NCBI GenBank assembly: GCA_000434055.1
Contig: HF999641.1
Location: forward strand, 48,561 to 70,618
Source of the DNA: Ruminococcus sp. CAG:488
Lineage (GTDB): Bacteria; Bacillota; Clostridia; Oscillospirales; Acutalibacteraceae
DNA length: 22,058 nucleotides
Direction: 5' to 3'
Positions 20,463 to 22,058 of this stretch are shown piece after piece. Positions within the stretch are counted from its first letter, which is position 1; each line of letters starts with the position of its first letter. The notes beneath the pieces were generated by a model. That model saw only the letters and a list, made by a program, of their open reading frames with translations. It searched no databases and was not told the origin of the DNA. A program made the position numbers and the translations under genes.

Positions 20463-21444
20463 AACAGACTACATCAGAGAAGTCGACGAGCTTCATGCTC
20501 CCGATTCGCTTAAAGACAATATTTCCAAGCTGAAGCCTGTCCATTCGGCAAAGCACAAAAAAGGAAAAAAAATTACGGCAATTGTTGCCGCCTGCCTCGC
20601 TGTTACAGTGCTGATATGCGGAGTTTACGGAGTAGGCCCGTCACTTTTCCAAAGCAAAAGTTCGATTGAGATCGGCGACAGCGGCACATACAGCTATAAC
20701 AATTCAAACGGCGCAGGCAACGCTACCGAAAGTGCCGGATCATACGGCAATGCGAACGCTGCATCAGCATCTTCGCAGAAGCTGATAAAAAAAGCTTCCG
20801 TCAGGTTGGAAACCAAAAATGCCGACGAGCTGATTAAAAATATCAACTCACAGATAAGCTCCCTCAAGGGCTACACCTCGTCGCTCAATCAAAGAAAGTA
20901 CGACGGTTATCTGACGGTTGACACAAACGTTTGCGTCCCTGCCGAAAAGCTTGAGGAATTCATTGATTTCCTTGAAAAAACGGGAACGATTACATCAAAG
21001 AACATTGAAACCTTGGACGTGACGGATAATTACACCAATACCGAGAGCCAAATAAAAGCACTCGAAACGGAAGAAAAGGCCTTGCTCGGCATCCTCGCAA
21101 AATGCGAAACGGTTCAGGACACAATGAGCGTTCAGGAAAGACTCGCAAGCGTCAGAGGTGAGCTTGAATCGCTCAGAGTGCAAAAGAAAAACTACGATCA
21201 GCGCATTGCATATTCCGAAATCCTGATAAGCATTTCCGAGGTTGAACGGGTAAAGAAAACTCCGACCGGCTTCGGCTCGCAGGTCAAAGAGAATTTCTTC
21301 GAGAGTATTTACAATATAGGACAGTTTTTCAGAAGCCTCGGCATATTTATTCTCGGCGAAAGCCCCTATATCGTGCTCATCGCAGCCGTTGCGGCACTTG
21401 TAATTTTAATCGTGAAGAAAAAGAGAAAGAAAAACAAACAGTGA
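20455..21444 (+). CDS. DUF4349 membrane protein, putative anti-sigma factor
   Basis: 329 residues. A cytoplasmic N-terminus of about 40 residues (MNKTDYIREVDELHAPDSLK) and a membrane segment (about 39-58) precede a low-complexity Ser/Asn/Gly/Ala stretch (about 75-106). The extracytoplasmic DUF4349 domain (about 107-275) includes LIKKASVRLETKN, NTESQIKALETEEKALLGIL and a coiled-coil near 190-235. A second membrane segment (about 302-320) ends in a Lys/Arg-rich cytoplasmic tail. The position behind, and 8-base overlap with, the ECF sigma gene implies it holds the sigma factor at the membrane through its short N-terminus, but that part lacks a recognisable zinc anti-sigma motif. ATG at 20455 lies 8 bases after GGAGG; the TTG at 20449 is too close. 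Confidence 0.85.
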   Translation: MNKTDYIREVDELHAPDSLKDNISKLKPVHSAKHKKGKKITAIVAACLAVTVLICGVYGVGPSLFQSKSSIEIGDSGTYSYNNSNGAGNATESAGSYGNANAASASSQKLIKKASVRLETKNADELIKNINSQISSLKGYTSSLNQRKYDGYLTVDTNVCVPAEKLEEFIDFLEKTGTITSKNIETLDVTDNYTNTESQIKALETEEKALLGILAKCETVQDTMSVQERLASVRGELESLRVQKKNYDQRIAYSEILISISEVERVKKTPTGFGSQVKENFFESIYNIGQFFRSLGIFILGESPYIVLIAAVAALVILIVKKKRKKNKQ

Positions 21445-21457
21445 CAGACCGAAAATT

Positions 21458-21488
21458 ATCCGACCTTCAAACGAGGGTCGGATTTTTT
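21458..21488 (+). terminator. Rho-independent terminator of the FliB-ECF-DUF4349 genes
   Basis: ATCCGACC and GGTCGGAT form a perfect 8-base-pair stem with a 10-base loop and a TTTTTT tract, 14 bases after the DUF4349 stop. Confidence 0.88.
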
Positions 21489-21567
21489 CATAAATAAATA
21501 TTTTTATTGTCACTTAATATCCGTGATTTTTTCCGCATAAAATATATTATATTTTGCCCTTTGTCCG

Positions 21568-21596
21568 TTGACTAAGCGGTGCATTTGTGATATGAT
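21568..21596 (+). promoter_or_regulatory. Sigma-A promoter of the phosphohexomutase gene
   Basis: TTGACT, 17 bases, TATGAT, 56 bases before the ATG at 21652. Confidence 0.72.
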
Positions 21597-21651
21597 TTAT
21601 GTGGAGAAATTTGAGGGAAAATTAAATTTTCTTAGGTAAAGGAGCATCGTT

Positions 21652-22058
21652 ATGGACTACAAAGAAAAATATCAGCAGTGGCTCGGCTTTGACGAAGATA
21701 CAAAAGCAGAGCTTCTCGCAATCACCGATGAAAAAGAAATTGAGGACAGATTTTATAAGGATCTCGAGTTCGGCACAGGCGGACTGAGAGGAATCATGGG
21801 CGCAGGCGCCAACAGAATGAACAAATATACCGTAAGCAAGGCTACTCAGGGTCTTGCGGATTATCTTAAAGCCGAGTTTGACGGCGAAAAGAGCGTTGCG
21901 ATCGCTCACGATTCAAGAAACAATTCAAGACAGTTTGCCATATACGCCGCAGAGGTCCTCTGCGCTAACGGAATTAAGGTTTATCTTTACGATACACTCA
22001 TGCCGACTCCGGTTCTTTCATTCACCGTAAGATATCTCGGCTGCACGGCGGGCGCGGT
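21652..22058 (+). CDS. Phosphoglucomutase/phosphomannomutase, N-terminal part (partial)
   Basis: Interconverts hexose 1- and 6-phosphates, feeding glycolysis, glycogen and cell-wall sugar synthesis. The 135 residues seen begin MDYKEKYQQWLGFDEDTKAE and contain the family blocks DLEFGTGGLRGIMGAGANRMN, read in part, then KATQGLADYL, VAIAHDSRNNSRQFA and LMPTPVLSFTVRYLGC. The catalytic-serine loop (TASHNP in homologues) would begin just past the window end. This opening is that of the large alpha-phosphoglucomutase/PgcA type rather than the shorter GlmM type. ATG at 21652 follows AAAGGAG at good spacing. Own promoter; the rest of the gene is outside the window. Confidence 0.93.
   Translation, partial: MDYKEKYQQWLGFDEDTKAELLAITDEKEIEDRFYKDLEFGTGGLRGIMGAGANRMNKYTVSKATQGLADYLKAEFDGEKSVAIAHDSRNNSRQFAIYAAEVLCANGIKVYLYDTLMPTPVLSFTVRYLGCTAGA

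Noticed and set aside
1..22058. CRISPR arrays, tRNA or rRNA genes, insertion sequences, prophage genes
   Set aside because: No regularly spaced repeats, cloverleaf-like segments, rRNA signatures, transposase or phage protein motifs were seen on either strand.

Overview
The window comes from a low-to-mid-GC, anaerobic, endospore-forming Firmicute, most likely a gut or rumen clostridial lineage (Ruminococcaceae/Oscillospiraceae-like). Five genes for spore formation or spore proteolysis are present (pdaA, gpr, spoVAE, a spoIVFA/spoIVFB-like pair, spoIID). A small 2[4Fe-4S] ferredoxin, an F-type ATP synthase with a predicted Na+-type c subunit, and a secreted protease ending in a dockerin fit the same lineage. 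Species assignment is inference.

Layout. 1-3104 (minus): promoter, atpI, atpB, atpE, atpF, atpH and the 5' part of atpA, the start of an ATP synthase operon that leaves the window at base 1. 3174-3833 (minus): ireB plus a 97-residue unknown in a short operon with its own promoter and terminator. 3879-6542 (minus): a membrane-anchored protein with two similar beta-domains, a repeat-like intergenic segment, a cyclophilin, and a PdaA-type deacetylase. 6584-8392 (plus): dockerin-bearing subtilisin. 8395-9261 (minus): gpr. 9329-9999 (plus): rpsT and a 64-residue membrane peptide, each with promoter and terminator. 10046-11823 (minus): spoVAE, then a SpoIVFB-like site-2 protease preceded by an M23 (SpoIVFA/SpoIIQ-like) protein. 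11901-14976 (plus): long-chain acyl-CoA ligase, a 279-base gap with interlocking inverted repeats, and a glycerophosphodiester phosphodiesterase broken by a one-base frameshift. 15049-16326 (minus): ferredoxin and spoIID. 16328-18863 (minus): four-gene operon of zinc-ribbon membrane protein, DUF5685 protein, J-domain-like/TPR protein without HPD, and multi-pass membrane protein. 18847-21488 (plus): FliB-family protein, ECF sigma factor, and a DUF4349 membrane protein that is probably its regulator. 21568-end (plus): start of a phosphoglucomutase/phosphomannomutase.

How the genes relate. The spore genes span compartments as known from Bacillus: SpoIID (septal peptidoglycan remodelling) and the SpoIVF pair (sigma-K activation) are mother-cell functions, and both have sigma-E-like promoter elements here; Gpr, SpoVAE and PdaA are forespore or germination functions, and pdaA has a sigma-G-like -10 lying across the start codon of the divergent protease gene. 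Points most worth a second look are the two-carboxylate motif in AtpE, the subtilisin-dockerin protein, the HPD-less J-domain operon, the FliB-ECF-DUF4349 gene set, the frameshifted phosphodiesterase and the interlocked repeats before it. No tRNA, rRNA, CRISPR array, insertion sequence or prophage gene was seen.
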